64,000 nucleotides of DNA from Streptomyces uncialis (GCF_001905345.1 NZ_LFBV01000002.1:372001-436000), one strand, 5' to 3'; counted from the first letter of the stretch, positions 26,095 to 35,083 are shown. The notes: generated by a model not told the origin, from the letters alone. Numbers and translations: made by a program.

Positions 26095-26381
26095 GTTCGC
26101 CGCCCCGGCACACCGCCCTCCCGGGCCCGCACCGGCCACAACCCCCTCGACCGCAAGGAATGCCTGCTCCGGGTGACCCGCAAGGTCACCACCCGCTCCA
26201 CCGTCTGACCGCCCGCCCCGGGCACACATGTGCGCCGCGAAGCCCGGATCACCCAGGACGGTGGTCCTGTCGGCCGACACTCCCTCGTCCTGGGTGGGGA
26301 GGCGGATACGCCTGGCGGTCGATGCTTGCGGGTTCGGTCCCGGCCGAGTCTTGAACTCCGCTGTCTGAGAGGGGAGTTCCG
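26095..26381. other. Interval between chitinase terminator and membrane protein
   Basis: No gene I can support. A frame ending at 26208 (last residues KVTTRSTV) has no start signal. A 10-base inverted repeat, CACCCAGGAC (26250-26259) and GTCCTGGGTG (26287-26296), separated by 27 bases, could be an operator or long hairpin ahead of the next gene. Confidence 0.45.
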
Positions 26382-27311
26382 GTGGATCGTTGGGATCGGG
26401 TCGGGCGGTTCGCGGCATACGGGGCGGCGCTGGCGTTGACGCCGTACTTGCTGATCAAGGTGTCGTGGGTGGTCGGTTCGCTCCTGGGGCTGCTGCCGGT
26501 CGGGGCCGGGTTCGGCAAGGCGGAGTGGGTGGTGCTGAACAGCGCCACGATCGGTATGGCGGGCATCGGGATCGCGATGGCGCTCGCACTGGTGAGGCCA
26601 TGGGGAACCCGCATACCGGGAGCGCCGCTGGTCTTCTGCGCCTGGGTCGGGACGGGGTTCCTCGTCCCGGTGCTCCCGTACGCCGTTCTCGGTTCGCTGC
26701 TGGACGCTCCGGAATCCGGGAGCGGCACCGACCCGTCGATGCCGGTCTGGGAGGCCGTGCTGGTCCAGATCGGATTCGTGGGTACGGGGCTGGGTCTGGC
26801 CCTCGCGCTGCCGATGTACTTGCGGCGGCGCTGGCCGGAGGCGTTCACCGGCCGGCTCGGGGACGGCGGAGGGGGCTCACCAGGGCTGCCGCCGTGGACG
26901 GCCGCGGTCGGCGCCGCGGTCGGTCTCGTCTGGCTGTACTGGGCGGTGGGCGGCACCGCGGGTGTCGCCCACCGCGACGATCGGGACCTCGTCTGGCACG
27001 CGCTGTCCGGAGTCTTCGGACTCTGGGCCCTGGCGGCTTCCGCCGCTGTCTGGGCTGCCGTCCGGGGACGGCCCGCGCGTGTCCCTCGATGGGGTCCGAC
27101 GGTGCTCGGCTGGCTGGGCTCGGGCTCGTTGTTCGCCTGGAGCGGCTGGAAGCTCCCGTTCACCCTGTACCTGGCGGTCGCACGACCGGCCGGCGTTTCC
27201 CTGCCGGAGAACCTCGCGCTCGCGGCGGTCCTGCACCTCGCGGCGGTGGCGACGGGCGCCGCGATGCTGAGGACGCTCGTCCGCGCGCGGCCCGCGTCAC
27301 GGGACGCGTAG
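26382..27311 (+). CDS. Integral membrane protein of unknown function
   Basis: 309 residues with about eight hydrophobic segments (for example AAYGAALALTPYLLIKVSW at residue 11, IGMAGIGIAMALALV near 65). GAGGGGAG precedes the GTG start. I recognise no family motif; the hydrophilic loops are short and Arg-rich. It stands alone between the chitinase terminator and the S37 peptidase gene, whose start is about 125 bases downstream. Confidence 0.75.
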   Translation: MDRWDRVGRFAAYGAALALTPYLLIKVSWVVGSLLGLLPVGAGFGKAEWVVLNSATIGMAGIGIAMALALVRPWGTRIPGAPLVFCAWVGTGFLVPVLPYAVLGSLLDAPESGSGTDPSMPVWEAVLVQIGFVGTGLGLALALPMYLRRRWPEAFTGRLGDGGGGSPGLPPWTAAVGAAVGLVWLYWAVGGTAGVAHRDDRDLVWHALSGVFGLWALAASAAVWAAVRGRPARVPRWGPTVLGWLGSGSLFAWSGWKLPFTLYLAVARPAGVSLPENLALAAVLHLAAVATGAAMLRTLVRARPASRDA

Positions 27312-27437
27312 GCGCTTGCTCCCGCCTGTCCGGTGCTCCTCCTCCCCCGGCAGGGGGAGCCGGTCCCCTCGCGTGGGGGATCTTCCAGGTGCCGCCGCCC
27401 GATGTACTTGAGGCGGTCGGCACAGGAAAGGACCCGC

Positions 27438-28796
27438 ATGCGCGCCCCCACGAGACGACGTCTGCTCACCTCCGCCGCGTCGGCGGCCTCGGCGGCCGGC
27501 CTGGCCGCGGCCCCCGTGCGGGCCGCGGAGCGGAAGCCCGTAGGCACCGTTGATCCGATGGACGCCCTGCGGGCGCTGCCGGGCCTGCGTGTCATCGAGG
27601 AACGGCCGGGCGCCGAGCCCGGCTACCGCTTCTTCGTGCTCGGGCTGCGCCAGCCGGTCGACCACGGCGCGCCCGGGGCCGGGACCTTCGAGCAGCGGCT
27701 GACCCTGCTCCATACCGCCGCCCACCGCCCGACCGTCCTGTTCAGCACGGGATACGAAGTGCCGCTCGTGCCACGGCGGACCGAACCGGCTGTCCTGCTC
27801 GGCGGCAATCAGATCGGCGTGGAGCACCGCTTCTTCGGCACCTCGCGTCCGGCGGCTCCCGGTTTCGAGACGTTGACGATCCGGCAGGCCGCCGCGGATC
27901 ATCACCGTGTGGTGCGCCTCTTCCGCCGCCTGTACCCCGGTGCGTGGATCTCCACCGGAGGCAGCAAGGGTGGTACGGCCAGCGTGTACCACCGCCGCTT
28001 CCACCCGCACGACGTGGACGGGACCGTCGCCTACTCCGCCCCGAACAATGTCGACGACCGCGAGGACTCCGCGTATGTGCGGTTCCTGGAGCATGTGGGC
28101 ACCGTCGCCGCCCGTGACGCGCTCAGGACGGTCCAGCGGGAGATGCTGCTGCGCCGCGGCCATCTCGTCGCCCGTTACGAGGCCTGGGCCGCCGCCACCG
28201 GCGACACCTTCCGCGTCATCGGCAGCGCCGACAAGGCACTGGAGACCGCGGTGCTGCGGGTGCCGTTCATGTTCTGGCAGCGCCACACCGCCGAGGACGC
28301 CGCGGCTGTCCCGGGCCCCGACGCCTCCACCGACGCGCTGTACGCATGGCTGGAGCGGACCGCCGCCCTGCCCGCCTACGCGGACTCCACGGCGAGGGAC
28401 TTCATCCCCTACTGGTACCAACTCGGCACACAGCTCGGCTATCTCGACGTACCCACCGCCCATCTGGACGGACTGCTGCGCTACCCGGACGCCGTCGAGC
28501 CCCGCAGTTTCGTGCCGCGGGACATCCCGATGCGGTTCGACACCGAGGCCATGCCCGACATCGACAGCTGGGTGCGGCGGCGCGCCTCCCGGCTGCTCTT
28601 CGTCAACGGCACCCAGGACCCTTCCGTCGCGGAGCCCTTCCGGACCGGCCGTGGCGACGCGCGCGTGCTGTGGGTGCCGGGCGGCAACCACCACGTCACG
28701 ATCGCGGATCTGTCGCCCGGCGACCGCGCGGAGGCCGTCACCGCACTGCGCCGGTGGGGCGCGGGCGGGCGAGGCCGGGGTTCGCGGGACGAGTGA
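27438..28796 (+). CDS. Secreted S37 (PS-10-type) tripeptidyl aminopeptidase-like peptidase
   Basis: 452 residues. The ATG at 27438 follows GGAAAGGA and starts a Tat-like signal (TRRRLLTSAASAAS, cleavage near APVRA). The alpha/beta-hydrolase nucleophile elbow is STGGSKGG (Ser about residue 178), followed by TASVYHRRFHP and DVDGTVAYSAPN, typical of actinomycete PS-10/S37 peptidases; the catalytic His is in GGNHHVT near the C-terminus. It probably removes tripeptides from proteins outside the cell, together with the streptogrisin-like protease 2 kb away. Confidence 0.85.
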   Translation: MRAPTRRRLLTSAASAASAAGLAAAPVRAAERKPVGTVDPMDALRALPGLRVIEERPGAEPGYRFFVLGLRQPVDHGAPGAGTFEQRLTLLHTAAHRPTVLFSTGYEVPLVPRRTEPAVLLGGNQIGVEHRFFGTSRPAAPGFETLTIRQAAADHHRVVRLFRRLYPGAWISTGGSKGGTASVYHRRFHPHDVDGTVAYSAPNNVDDREDSAYVRFLEHVGTVAARDALRTVQREMLLRRGHLVARYEAWAAATGDTFRVIGSADKALETAVLRVPFMFWQRHTAEDAAAVPGPDASTDALYAWLERTAALPAYADSTARDFIPYWYQLGTQLGYLDVPTAHLDGLLRYPDAVEPRSFVPRDIPMRFDTEAMPDIDSWVRRRASRLLFVNGTQDPSVAEPFRTGRGDARVLWVPGGNHHVTIADLSPGDRAEAVTALRRWGAGGRGRGSRDE

Positions 28797-28887
28797 ATCT
28801 GGCCGGACGGACGCCGAAGGCGACCACGGCACGCGGGGTCACGGAACCCTCGTGGGCGCGGAGTCACCGGCGGCCGGCACACGGATG

Positions 28888-28928
28888 CGGGGGTGGTCCG
28901 GAGGCGGGTGCCTTCCGGACCACCCCCG
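28888..28928. terminator. Bidirectional terminator between convergent genes
   Basis: Perfect 15-pair stem (28888-28902 with 28914-28928) and an 11-base loop, between the peptidase (+) and the EcaC-like gene (-). Confidence 0.9.
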
Positions 28929-29008
28929 GTGGGGGCCACGGGGTGCCGTGGGGGGATCGGCGACCGCGTGGCTCGGGGTGGTGGCTGATGCGCTCCGCCG
29001 GGTGCGGG

Positions 29009-29434
29009 CTACTCGGCGAAGACCTGGGTGTTCTGACTGGCCGTCAGGACCCAGCGACCGTCCTCCTTGGACATCACATGGAGCGGGGTGCCCTCACCTT
29101 CGCTCTCGATGAGCTCGCCGTCCGGGGTGACGTACCGCTGGCGGACCTTGACCGCGGCGACATCGGGGCGGACGAACAGGATGTGCACCACCTCATAGGT
29201 ACCCAGTCCGTGCTTCGACGAGCCGGGGGGCACCTTGCGGGTGAACTCCGCGATCTCGTCCCGTCCGATGAGCCGTTTGCCGTGGCCCGTCGTCCAGATC
29301 GCGTCATGGCGGAACAAGGCCGCGAATCTATCGGGGAGTTCGTTGCGCTGCGCGTACTGGATCTCGGCGACGACCTGCTCGATCGCCTCGGTCTCGACCG
29401 CGCGGGTCCTGTCGTCCATGCTCGTCGCGTTCAT
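29009..29434 (-). CDS. SgcJ/EcaC-family NTF2-like protein (SoxR regulon member)
   Basis: 141 residues with an NTF2-like fold (DUF4440 type): helix QVVAEIQYAQRNELPDRFAALF, then HDAIWTTGHGKRLIGRDEI. EcaC is one of the SoxR-activated genes of Streptomyces, induced by redox-cycling compounds; its biochemical role is unclear. Start ATG 29434 is preferred over 29419 because it lies six bases after the -10 element of a SoxR-type promoter and neither has a good ribosome binding site. Monocistronic, terminated by the shared hairpin downstream. Confidence 0.82.
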   Translation of the reverse strand: MNATSMDDRTRAVETEAIEQVVAEIQYAQRNELPDRFAALFRHDAIWTTGHGKRLIGRDEIAEFTRKVPPGSSKHGLGTYEVVHILFVRPDVAAVKVRQRYVTPDGELIESEGEGTPLHVMSKEDGRWVLTASQNTQVFAE

Positions 29435-29440
29435 GGGAGC

Positions 29441-29471
29441 AGCATCCGGCCTCAACCATGATTGAGGTCAA
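29441..29471 (-). promoter_or_regulatory. SoxR-type promoter and operator
   Basis: On the minus strand, TTGACC (29471-29466), a 19-base spacer, and GATGCT (29446-29441). The 18-base palindrome CCTCAACCATGATTGAGG (29450-29467) lies across the spacer and the edge of the -35. Both the CCTCAA-N6-TTGAGG operator and the 19-base spacer match the E. coli soxS promoter layout typical of MerR-family activators. Confidence 0.85.
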
Positions 29472-29558
29472 GCGCTGTTCCCCGGTGGCCGCGAAGGACG
29501 CCCGATGGCGGTCCGGCCGTGCTGCCGGGACGGCCGGACCGCCCGCTTCGGGGGCGCG

Positions 29559-30761
29559 TCAGTCGTCGTCCTCACCCGGCGCGCCGTCCTCGGGCGGGTT
29601 CGTGGTGCCGTCCTGCGGGGGCGCTGGGTCGGTGGGCGGCTGCTGGCCACTGCCGCCGTCGCCGAGGGTCGCGCCGAAGGCGGTCAGCGCGGTGGTGACG
29701 GGCTGGAAGAAGGTGATGCCGCCGCCCGCGCAGTCGCCGCTGCCGCCGGAGGTCAGACCGACGGCTCCGCCGTCACGGGTGAACAACGGGCCGCCGCTGT
29801 CACCGGGTTCGGCACACACATCGGTCTGTACGAGTCCGCTGACGGTGCCCTCGGCGTAGTTAACGGTGGCGTGCAGACCGGTGACCCGCCCCTCGTGCAG
29901 CCCGGTGGTGCTGCCCATCCGGGAGACCTCCTGGCCGACGGTCGCGTCGAGAGCCTGGCGGATCGCGACGGTCCGGCCCTGGCCCACGGCGACCACGCTC
30001 GGCGCCTGGACCGCCGGGTCGTCATACGACGCGACGGCGAGGTCCCCGGAGCCGGGGAAGGTCGCCTCCTGGATCGTGCCGAGCGGGGTGCCGTTGGCCT
30101 CGGTCCAGCGGGCGGTGGCGACCCCGCAGTGGCCCGCGGTGAGGAAGCCGGGGGCGCCGTCGCGGGTGGTGACGTTGAAGCCGAGTGAACAGCGCGCGCC
30201 GCCGCCGAGGATGGCGTCACCGCCCGAGGCGAAGGGGGTGAACTCACCGGCGGCCCGTTCGATCCGGGCCATGTCCGCGCCGAGTCCGGCGACGGTGGCC
30301 TTCAGCCGGTCCCAGTCGGCGCCCTTGACGGTCCGGTCGGCGGTGACCCGGATCTCGTTGGTGACGGGGTCGACGGCCCAGGACGTTCCCGGGATGGTGG
30401 CCTCGGCCTTGAGGGTGCTGGAGGCGGCCTTCAGTTCGGTGACGCTGTGCTCGACGCTGCGGACGACGGCTCCGGCCGCGCGGACCTGGTCCGCGGCCGT
30501 GTCGTCGTTACCGGCGACATTGACGACGACACGCCGCTCGTCGCTGTCGTAGTAGGCGCCGCCGAAGTTCTGGCCCAGTCGGTCGGCGAGCCGCGCGGAG
30601 AGTTCGGAGGCGGCCGGCGGGGTGAACTGCCGCAGGGCCGGGGTGTCCGGGCCGCTCTGCGTCGCACCGGCGTTCGGCAGGAGGACGGCCGCGGCGCCGA
30701 GGGCGACGACAGCGGCGCCCGCCACAGCCGCCTTGCGCTTGGGTATGCGTTGGTGTTTCAA
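29559..30761 (-). CDS. Streptogrisin-like secreted serine protease (S1, alpha-lytic family)
   Basis: 400 residues as a prepro-enzyme. The TTG start follows AGGAGG by eight bases. Signal peptide (IPKRKAAVAGAAVVALGAA), a pro-region with the alpha-lytic-type fold (RVVVNVAGND, about 40-180) and the mature protease from about residue 185. The triad is visible as TAGHCG (His), GSGDLAVASY (Asp) and CAEPGDSGGP (Ser). A Pro/Asp/Glu-rich tail of about 35 residues ends the protein, longer than in streptogrisins A and B. It degrades proteins outside the cell. Confidence 0.93.
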   Translation of the reverse strand: MKHQRIPKRKAAVAGAAVVALGAAAVLLPNAGATQSGPDTPALRQFTPPAASELSARLADRLGQNFGGAYYDSDERRVVVNVAGNDDTAADQVRAAGAVVRSVEHSVTELKAASSTLKAEATIPGTSWAVDPVTNEIRVTADRTVKGADWDRLKATVAGLGADMARIERAAGEFTPFASGGDAILGGGARCSLGFNVTTRDGAPGFLTAGHCGVATARWTEANGTPLGTIQEATFPGSGDLAVASYDDPAVQAPSVVAVGQGRTVAIRQALDATVGQEVSRMGSTTGLHEGRVTGLHATVNYAEGTVSGLVQTDVCAEPGDSGGPLFTRDGGAVGLTSGGSGDCAGGGITFFQPVTTALTAFGATLGDGGSGQQPPTDPAPPQDGTTNPPEDGAPGEDDD

Positions 30762-31088
30762 CGGGGTGACCTCCTGGGGAGCGGTGCCGCCCGTGGCGGC
30801 GAGCCGTGGAGCGGCCGAACGGCGTTGAGTACGGGCGAGCCGCGCCCCGCGTTCAGACCACCGCGCGTCGCTCCGGGGCGGCTGGCCGAAACCCGTCTCC
30901 CCCGCACCTCGTTGACCTGCGGTCCCGTCGAGCGGCCCACGGACGGGCGGCTTCCGTCCGACGGGAATTCACCGGACCGCCATCGACGGCCGTACGCGCT
31001 ACGGCACAGAACTCCGCGCCGTTCCGGGTATGTTCGCGCCCCACCGGTACGACGCGGGGAACAGGCGCACCGGGCGGTCGGTGGCCGC
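30762..31088. other. Upstream region of the protease gene, no gene seen
   Basis: 327 bases containing the protease leader with its strong ribosome binding site. I found no convincing gene, RNA or terminator in it. Confidence 0.5.
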
Positions 31089-31508
31089 TCACACCCGGGT
31101 GCCAACGGCTATCCGCCCGTTCCCGGACAGCCGGACCAGGGCCCGCAGGACGATGGCGAGCCGGGCCTCGTCCAGTTCCTGGACCCGGGACAGGGCGGTC
31201 TGATGGGAACCGGCCATGGACAGCACGAAGCCGAGGAACACCCGCTCGGCGGCGGACAGTTCCAGGACGTACAGCTGGCGGGCGAGCGCGGACCAGTCGC
31301 AGCGGAGCCCGGTGGCCGTGTCCTCCCTGACGAGGACGAGCCGTATGTCGTCCCGGCCGAGGAGCCCGGCCTCCTCGGTCAGCGCGCTGACGGCGGCCTG
31401 GTCGCGGGCGGTGACGGCCCAGCGCCGGAGCCGTTGCGGCAGCGCGGGCGGCGGGGCCGCGCCGCCGGGGTCGGACGAGGTGAGGTCGGTGTCTCTGCTG
31501 ATGGGCAT
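31089..31508 (-). CDS. Conserved-looking protein of unknown function
   Basis: 139 residues, soluble. The ATG at 31508 has GGAGG six bases upstream; a longer in-frame start at 31535 lacks one. A disordered N-terminus (residues 1-28) is followed by a mainly helical body with LLGRDDIRLVLVREDTATG, LELSAAERVFLGFVLSMAG and ELDEARLAIVLRALVRL. I recognise no family. It stands alone, downstream of nothing on its strand within 270 bases, ahead of the protease promoter. Confidence 0.65.
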   Translation of the reverse strand: MPISRDTDLTSSDPGGAAPPPALPQRLRRWAVTARDQAAVSALTEEAGLLGRDDIRLVLVREDTATGLRCDWSALARQLYVLELSAAERVFLGFVLSMAGSHQTALSRVQELDEARLAIVLRALVRLSGNGRIAVGTRV

Positions 31509-31782
31509 GCGGGGCCTCCGCGGGGGCGCGGCCACCCTGGACGGTCGCCCCGGCGGCCCCGGGGGCGGTTGCGCCGCCCCCGGGGCCCGGCCGGGGCGGT
31601 CGGACCCGGGTGAGCGGGTTCGCCGGTACGTTCCGGTTTCACCTGCTCATACGCTTCCGGCCGCCGCTTGGTTCAGCCTGTGACGGTTCACACGCCGAGC
31701 GGCCGAACGCACGAACGGGCGCACCCCGGCGCACGACGCGGCGCACGCCCCGGCACACGGTCGCCGCCGGGCGGGCCGGGGA

Positions 31783-32508
31783 TCATCCCCGTACGGCTTC
31801 CAGTTCGGTGACGACGAACTCCTCCGCCGCGGCCTTGGCGACCCCCGCGGCGGAGAGCACGCCCCGGCCGTCCTCGAACTCCAGCAGGGCGAGCAGGAGA
31901 TGCTCGGTGCCGACGTAGTTGTGACCGAGCCGCAGCGCCTCACGGAAGGTCAGTTCCAGCGCCTTCTTCGCCCCGGCGTCGTACGGCACCAGGTCCGGCA
32001 CGTCCTCGGCCGCGGGCGGCAGGGCGGCCCTGGCGGCCTCCTTGAGGGCGTCGAGGCCGACGCCCTGCGCGGTGATCGCGCGGGTTCCGAGGGATCGCGG
32101 TTCGGTGATCAGCCCCAGGATCAGATGGACGGTGCCGACCTGGTCGTTGTCGGCGGCCCTGGCGTCGTTGTGGGCGACCGTGACGACATTGCGCGCGGGG
32201 ACGGTGAAGCGGCTGAAGCCCTGACCGGGGTCCAGGGCCGGAGGCTCCCCCGGATTCTTGGGCACGAACCGCTTCTGGGCGGCCTGGCGGGTGACTCCCA
32301 TGCTCCTGCCGATGTCGCTCCAGGACGCTCCGCCCCGGCGGGCCTGGTCCACGAAGTGGCCGATCAAATGGTCGGCCACCTCACCGAGATGGTCGGCGGC
32401 GACTACCGCGCTGGTGAGCTGTTCGAGGGTGTCGGGATGCGCGGTCTTGATGGCGTCGATCAGATCGTCGAGGCGGACGGGTGGCTTGATGTGCTGCGCT
32501 TCGGTCAT
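31783..32508 (-). CDS. Helix-turn-helix - Clp N-terminal domain protein
   Basis: 241 residues. The N-terminal third has a helix-turn-helix (ASWSDIGRSMGVTRQAAQKRF, residues 61-81), the rest two Clp_N repeats (GTVHLILGLITEP and GTEHLLLALLEFEDG) like those of ClpC but with no ATPase domain. It is probably a DNA-binding regulator that senses or binds misfolded protein or ClpP partners. The ATG lies six bases after TAGGGT and has no ribosome binding site, so it is leaderless. Two 19-base repeats over its promoter suggest autoregulation. Confidence 0.85.
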   Translation of the reverse strand: MTEAQHIKPPVRLDDLIDAIKTAHPDTLEQLTSAVVAADHLGEVADHLIGHFVDQARRGGASWSDIGRSMGVTRQAAQKRFVPKNPGEPPALDPGQGFSRFTVPARNVVTVAHNDARAADNDQVGTVHLILGLITEPRSLGTRAITAQGVGLDALKEAARAALPPAAEDVPDLVPYDAGAKKALELTFREALRLGHNYVGTEHLLLALLEFEDGRGVLSAAGVAKAAAEEFVVTELEAVRG

Positions 32509-32510
32509 GA

Positions 32511-32558
32511 GGCAACCCTAGGTTGACACTCCAGCTGCCGTCAACCCGAGGTTGACAC
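32511..32558. promoter_or_regulatory. Promoter with two 19-base operator repeats of the HTH-ClpN gene
   Basis: On the minus strand TTGACG (32544-32539), an 18-base spacer, and TAGGGT (32520-32515). Direct repeats GGCAACCCTAGGTTGACAC (32511-32529) and GTCAACCCGAGGTTGACAC (32540-32558) are 29 bases apart; each has an internal dyad, GTCAACC/GGTTGAC, covering the -10 and -35 regions. Confidence 0.75.
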
Positions 32559-32629
32559 CTTTCGGCCTCTCGTAGGTCGGGTCCTCCCCCACAGGTACGG
32601 GGCCCCGCGCGCGGTCAGCGAAGAACGAC

Positions 32630-32659
32630 GTGCCCACCCGGGCGGACCCGGGTGGGCAC
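32630..32659 (-). terminator. Intrinsic terminator after the aquaglyceroporin gene
   Basis: Perfect 13-pair stem (32630-32642 with 32647-32659) and loop CGGA, 26 bases beyond the stop codon. Confidence 0.88.
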
Positions 32660-32684
32660 ATGGTCATGGTGGAGGTCCCGGAGG

Positions 32685-33512
32685 TCAGCTCTCGCCGTCC
32701 GGCGCGGGTACCCGGCCGGGTTCCTGCGGTTTCGCGTCGGCCTCCGTCAGGAACGGGCTGATGAGGAAGCGGTAGGCCGCGGCACCCAGCACACCGCCGA
32801 CGAGCGGTCCGACGATCGGCACCCAGAAGTAGATGTTGCCGTATTGATCTCGCCATGCGTCGTGATAGCCGGTGATGTAGCTGGCGAACCGGGGGCCGAG
32901 GTCACGGGCCGGGTTGATGGCGTAGCCCGCGTCGGTGCCCCACGCCATCCCGATGGCGACCACCAGCAGACCGATGATCAGCGGTCCGAGGTTGGCGCCC
33001 GGCGGTGTGTTGAGGAGGTCGGTCACCGCGAAGATGACGAACAGGAGGATCGCCGTACCGATGATCTGGTCCCGCAGGGCCCCCCACTCACTGATCGGGA
33101 GGCTGCCGTTGCCGGGCAGGGTCGAGAAGACGATCTGGGTCTTGAAGGTGTGCCCCGGGTCCGCCATGGCCAGGACTTCGCTGTAGTTCCAGCGGACGAG
33201 CAGCGCGGCGAGGAAGGCACCCAGTGTCTGCGCGAGCGCGTACGGGAGCACCTTGCGCCACGAGAAGCCCTTGAACACCGCGAGCGCCAGCGTCACCGCG
33301 GGGTTGATGTGGGCGCCGCTGATCCGGGCCGCCACGTACACACCGAGTGTCACGCCGAGGCCCCAGGCCCAGGCGATGCTGTCGTGGTCACCGATACCGG
33401 CGGCGACCACCTGCGCGACCACTCCGCATCCGAAGAGGATGAGGATGAAGGTTCCGGCGAACTCGGCCGAGAGCTCCCCGGCCATACTGTTCCGCCACCC
33501 ACGTTTCGTCAT
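32685..33512 (-). CDS. MIP-family channel, aquaglyceroporin (GlpF-like)
   Basis: 275 residues with six membrane helices and both half-helix NPA motifs: GAHINPAVTLA (about residue 68) and GYAINPARDLGPR (about 205). The Asp after the second NPAR marks the glycerol-conducting branch. AGGAGG lies nine bases before the ATG. No glycerol kinase or dehydrogenase gene is adjacent, so the substrate (glycerol or another small neutral solute) is inferred from the family only. Confidence 0.92.
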   Translation of the reverse strand: MTKRGWRNSMAGELSAEFAGTFILILFGCGVVAQVVAAGIGDHDSIAWAWGLGVTLGVYVAARISGAHINPAVTLALAVFKGFSWRKVLPYALAQTLGAFLAALLVRWNYSEVLAMADPGHTFKTQIVFSTLPGNGSLPISEWGALRDQIIGTAILLFVIFAVTDLLNTPPGANLGPLIIGLLVVAIGMAWGTDAGYAINPARDLGPRFASYITGYHDAWRDQYGNIYFWVPIVGPLVGGVLGAAAYRFLISPFLTEADAKPQEPGRVPAPDGES

Positions 33513-33877
33513 GAGTACCGGCCTCCTGACCTTGGGATTCGGCTGCCCTCCGACGATATGCACGAAAGGTCGCCTTTGACGCCTGGAACGGCGTGAAGTG
33601 AGGCCATTCGGGGCGCGATCCGGCACACGGCACCGCTGTTCGGGACCCGGGTTACGGCGGCGATGCCGGGCCCGGGGCCACGCGGCCCCGGGCAGTGGAG
33701 CGCGGCAGGGGCCGGGCCGCGACCGAAGCGCGGGTCGACGGCGACCGCGGACGGGCACCCGGGGGCGGGAACGCGCGGGGGCGGGGCGGGGGCATTGCGA
33801 GCGGGAAGGCGGAGCCGGGGCCCGGCCCCTCGCCGCGCGCGGCGCCCATCGCGGCGCCCCGGCAGCCCGTGGGTCCG
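33513..33877. other. Upstream region of the channel gene, no gene seen
   Basis: 365 bases between the channel start and the Ku stop. Apart from the channel's ribosome binding site I see no gene, RNA or clear terminator. Confidence 0.5.
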
Positions 33878-34981
33878 TCACGCCGACTTGTCGGTCCGGG
33901 TGTTCCGTTTCGTGGTGGACGCGGACGCAGACTTCTTCGCCGGCTTCTTCGCGGTGCTCGCCGGACTCCGGGCCTTCTTCGCCGCGCCCTTGGCCGCACC
34001 CGACTTCTTCGCGGGCGCCTTCTCAGCAGCCGACTTCTTCGTGGGTGCTTTCTTGGCGGCGGCCTTCTTCGCGGGTGCCTTCTTGGCGGCGGCCTTCTTC
34101 GACGTACCCCGAGCGGCCCCGTCCCCCGTCGCGCCCTTCGCGCTGCCTCGCCGGGCCGACCTGCGGGGCAGTTCATGGACGGTGGCCTCGCGGCCCGCGG
34201 GGGCCTCCTCGCCATGGGTCCGTTCGAGGGACTGCCGCAGCGCCGACATCAGATCGAGCACCTCGCCGCCGGGCTCCTCGTCCGGCACGGCCTCGGGCGG
34301 TGCGGTGCCGGAGGACTTGGCGGCGATGACCTGTTCCAGCGCTTCGCGGTACTCGTCCTTGAACGCCGAGGGCTCGGTCGCGGGCATGCTGTCGACCAGG
34401 GTGACGGCGGCCTCGATCTCCCGTTCGCCGACCTCGACGTCACCGGGCACCAGCGCGTCGGGGGACCGCACCTCGTCGGGCCACTTCATGGCGTGCAGCA
34501 CCAGGACATCGTCCTTCACCCGCAGCAGCCCGAGCCGTTCCCGGCCGTGCCAGGCGAACTTGGCGACGGCGACCTTGGCATTGCGTTCGAGCGCCTTGCG
34601 CAGCAGGACGTACGGCTTCGCCGCGACCTGTCCGGCGCCCTCCAGGTAGTAGCCCTCACCGATCCGGATCGGGTCGATGCTCGCGGCGGGCACGAAGCCG
34701 GAGATCTCGATGGCCTTCGCGGTGGGCAGCGGGATGGCGTCGAGCTCGTCCTCGGTGATCTCGATCGTGTCGCCGTCGGGGGTCTGGAAACCCCGGCCGA
34801 TCTCGTCCACGGAGAGGGTCCGGCCGTCCGTCTCGCACACCTTCTTGACCCGGACCCGGGCCATGTCCGTGCGGTGGTACTGATGGAAGGAGATGCTGTG
34901 GTTCTCGGTGGCGGGCACCACCTTGACCGGGATCGTGACCAGGCCGAAGGTGATGGCCCCCGACCATACGGGACGCGGCAT
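33878..34981 (-). CDS. ku: Ku protein, non-homologous end joining
   Basis: 367 residues. The Ku core (about 1-255) starts MPRPVWSGAITFGLVTIPVKV and contains ENHSISFHQYHRTD, KPYVLLRKALERNAKVAVAKF and GEVLDLMSALRQSLERT, typical of bacterial Ku, which encircles DNA ends and recruits LigD. From about residue 268 a long Lys/Ala-rich tail with repeated AKKAPAKKAAAKK units follows, like histone H1 and the extended Ku tails of some actinomycetes. The ligase-side genes are not adjacent but lie 23 kb away at 58302-60139. Confidence 0.95.
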   Translation of the reverse strand: MPRPVWSGAITFGLVTIPVKVVPATENHSISFHQYHRTDMARVRVKKVCETDGRTLSVDEIGRGFQTPDGDTIEITEDELDAIPLPTAKAIEISGFVPAASIDPIRIGEGYYLEGAGQVAAKPYVLLRKALERNAKVAVAKFAWHGRERLGLLRVKDDVLVLHAMKWPDEVRSPDALVPGDVEVGEREIEAAVTLVDSMPATEPSAFKDEYREALEQVIAAKSSGTAPPEAVPDEEPGGEVLDLMSALRQSLERTHGEEAPAGREATVHELPRRSARRGSAKGATGDGAARGTSKKAAAKKAPAKKAAAKKAPTKKSAAEKAPAKKSGAAKGAAKKARSPASTAKKPAKKSASASTTKRNTRTDKSA

Positions 34982-35083
34982 GACGGACCTCCCGATCCCC
35001 TGGGACTGCCGTCAGCCTAGGTCGGCGCACCGGGCCCGGCACCCCGGGGCGAAGGTCCGGCGCACCCTGGACGACGGGTCCGG

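Noticed and set aside
26095..26208. Frame ending KVTTRSTV as a small protein or pseudogene
   Set aside because: No start signal, no recognisable family, and it runs through the terminator region.
26319..26350. GCGGGTTCGGTCCCGGC, resembling a tRNA T arm
   Set aside because: No acceptor, D or anticodon stem fits around it and the conserved A of the T loop is absent.
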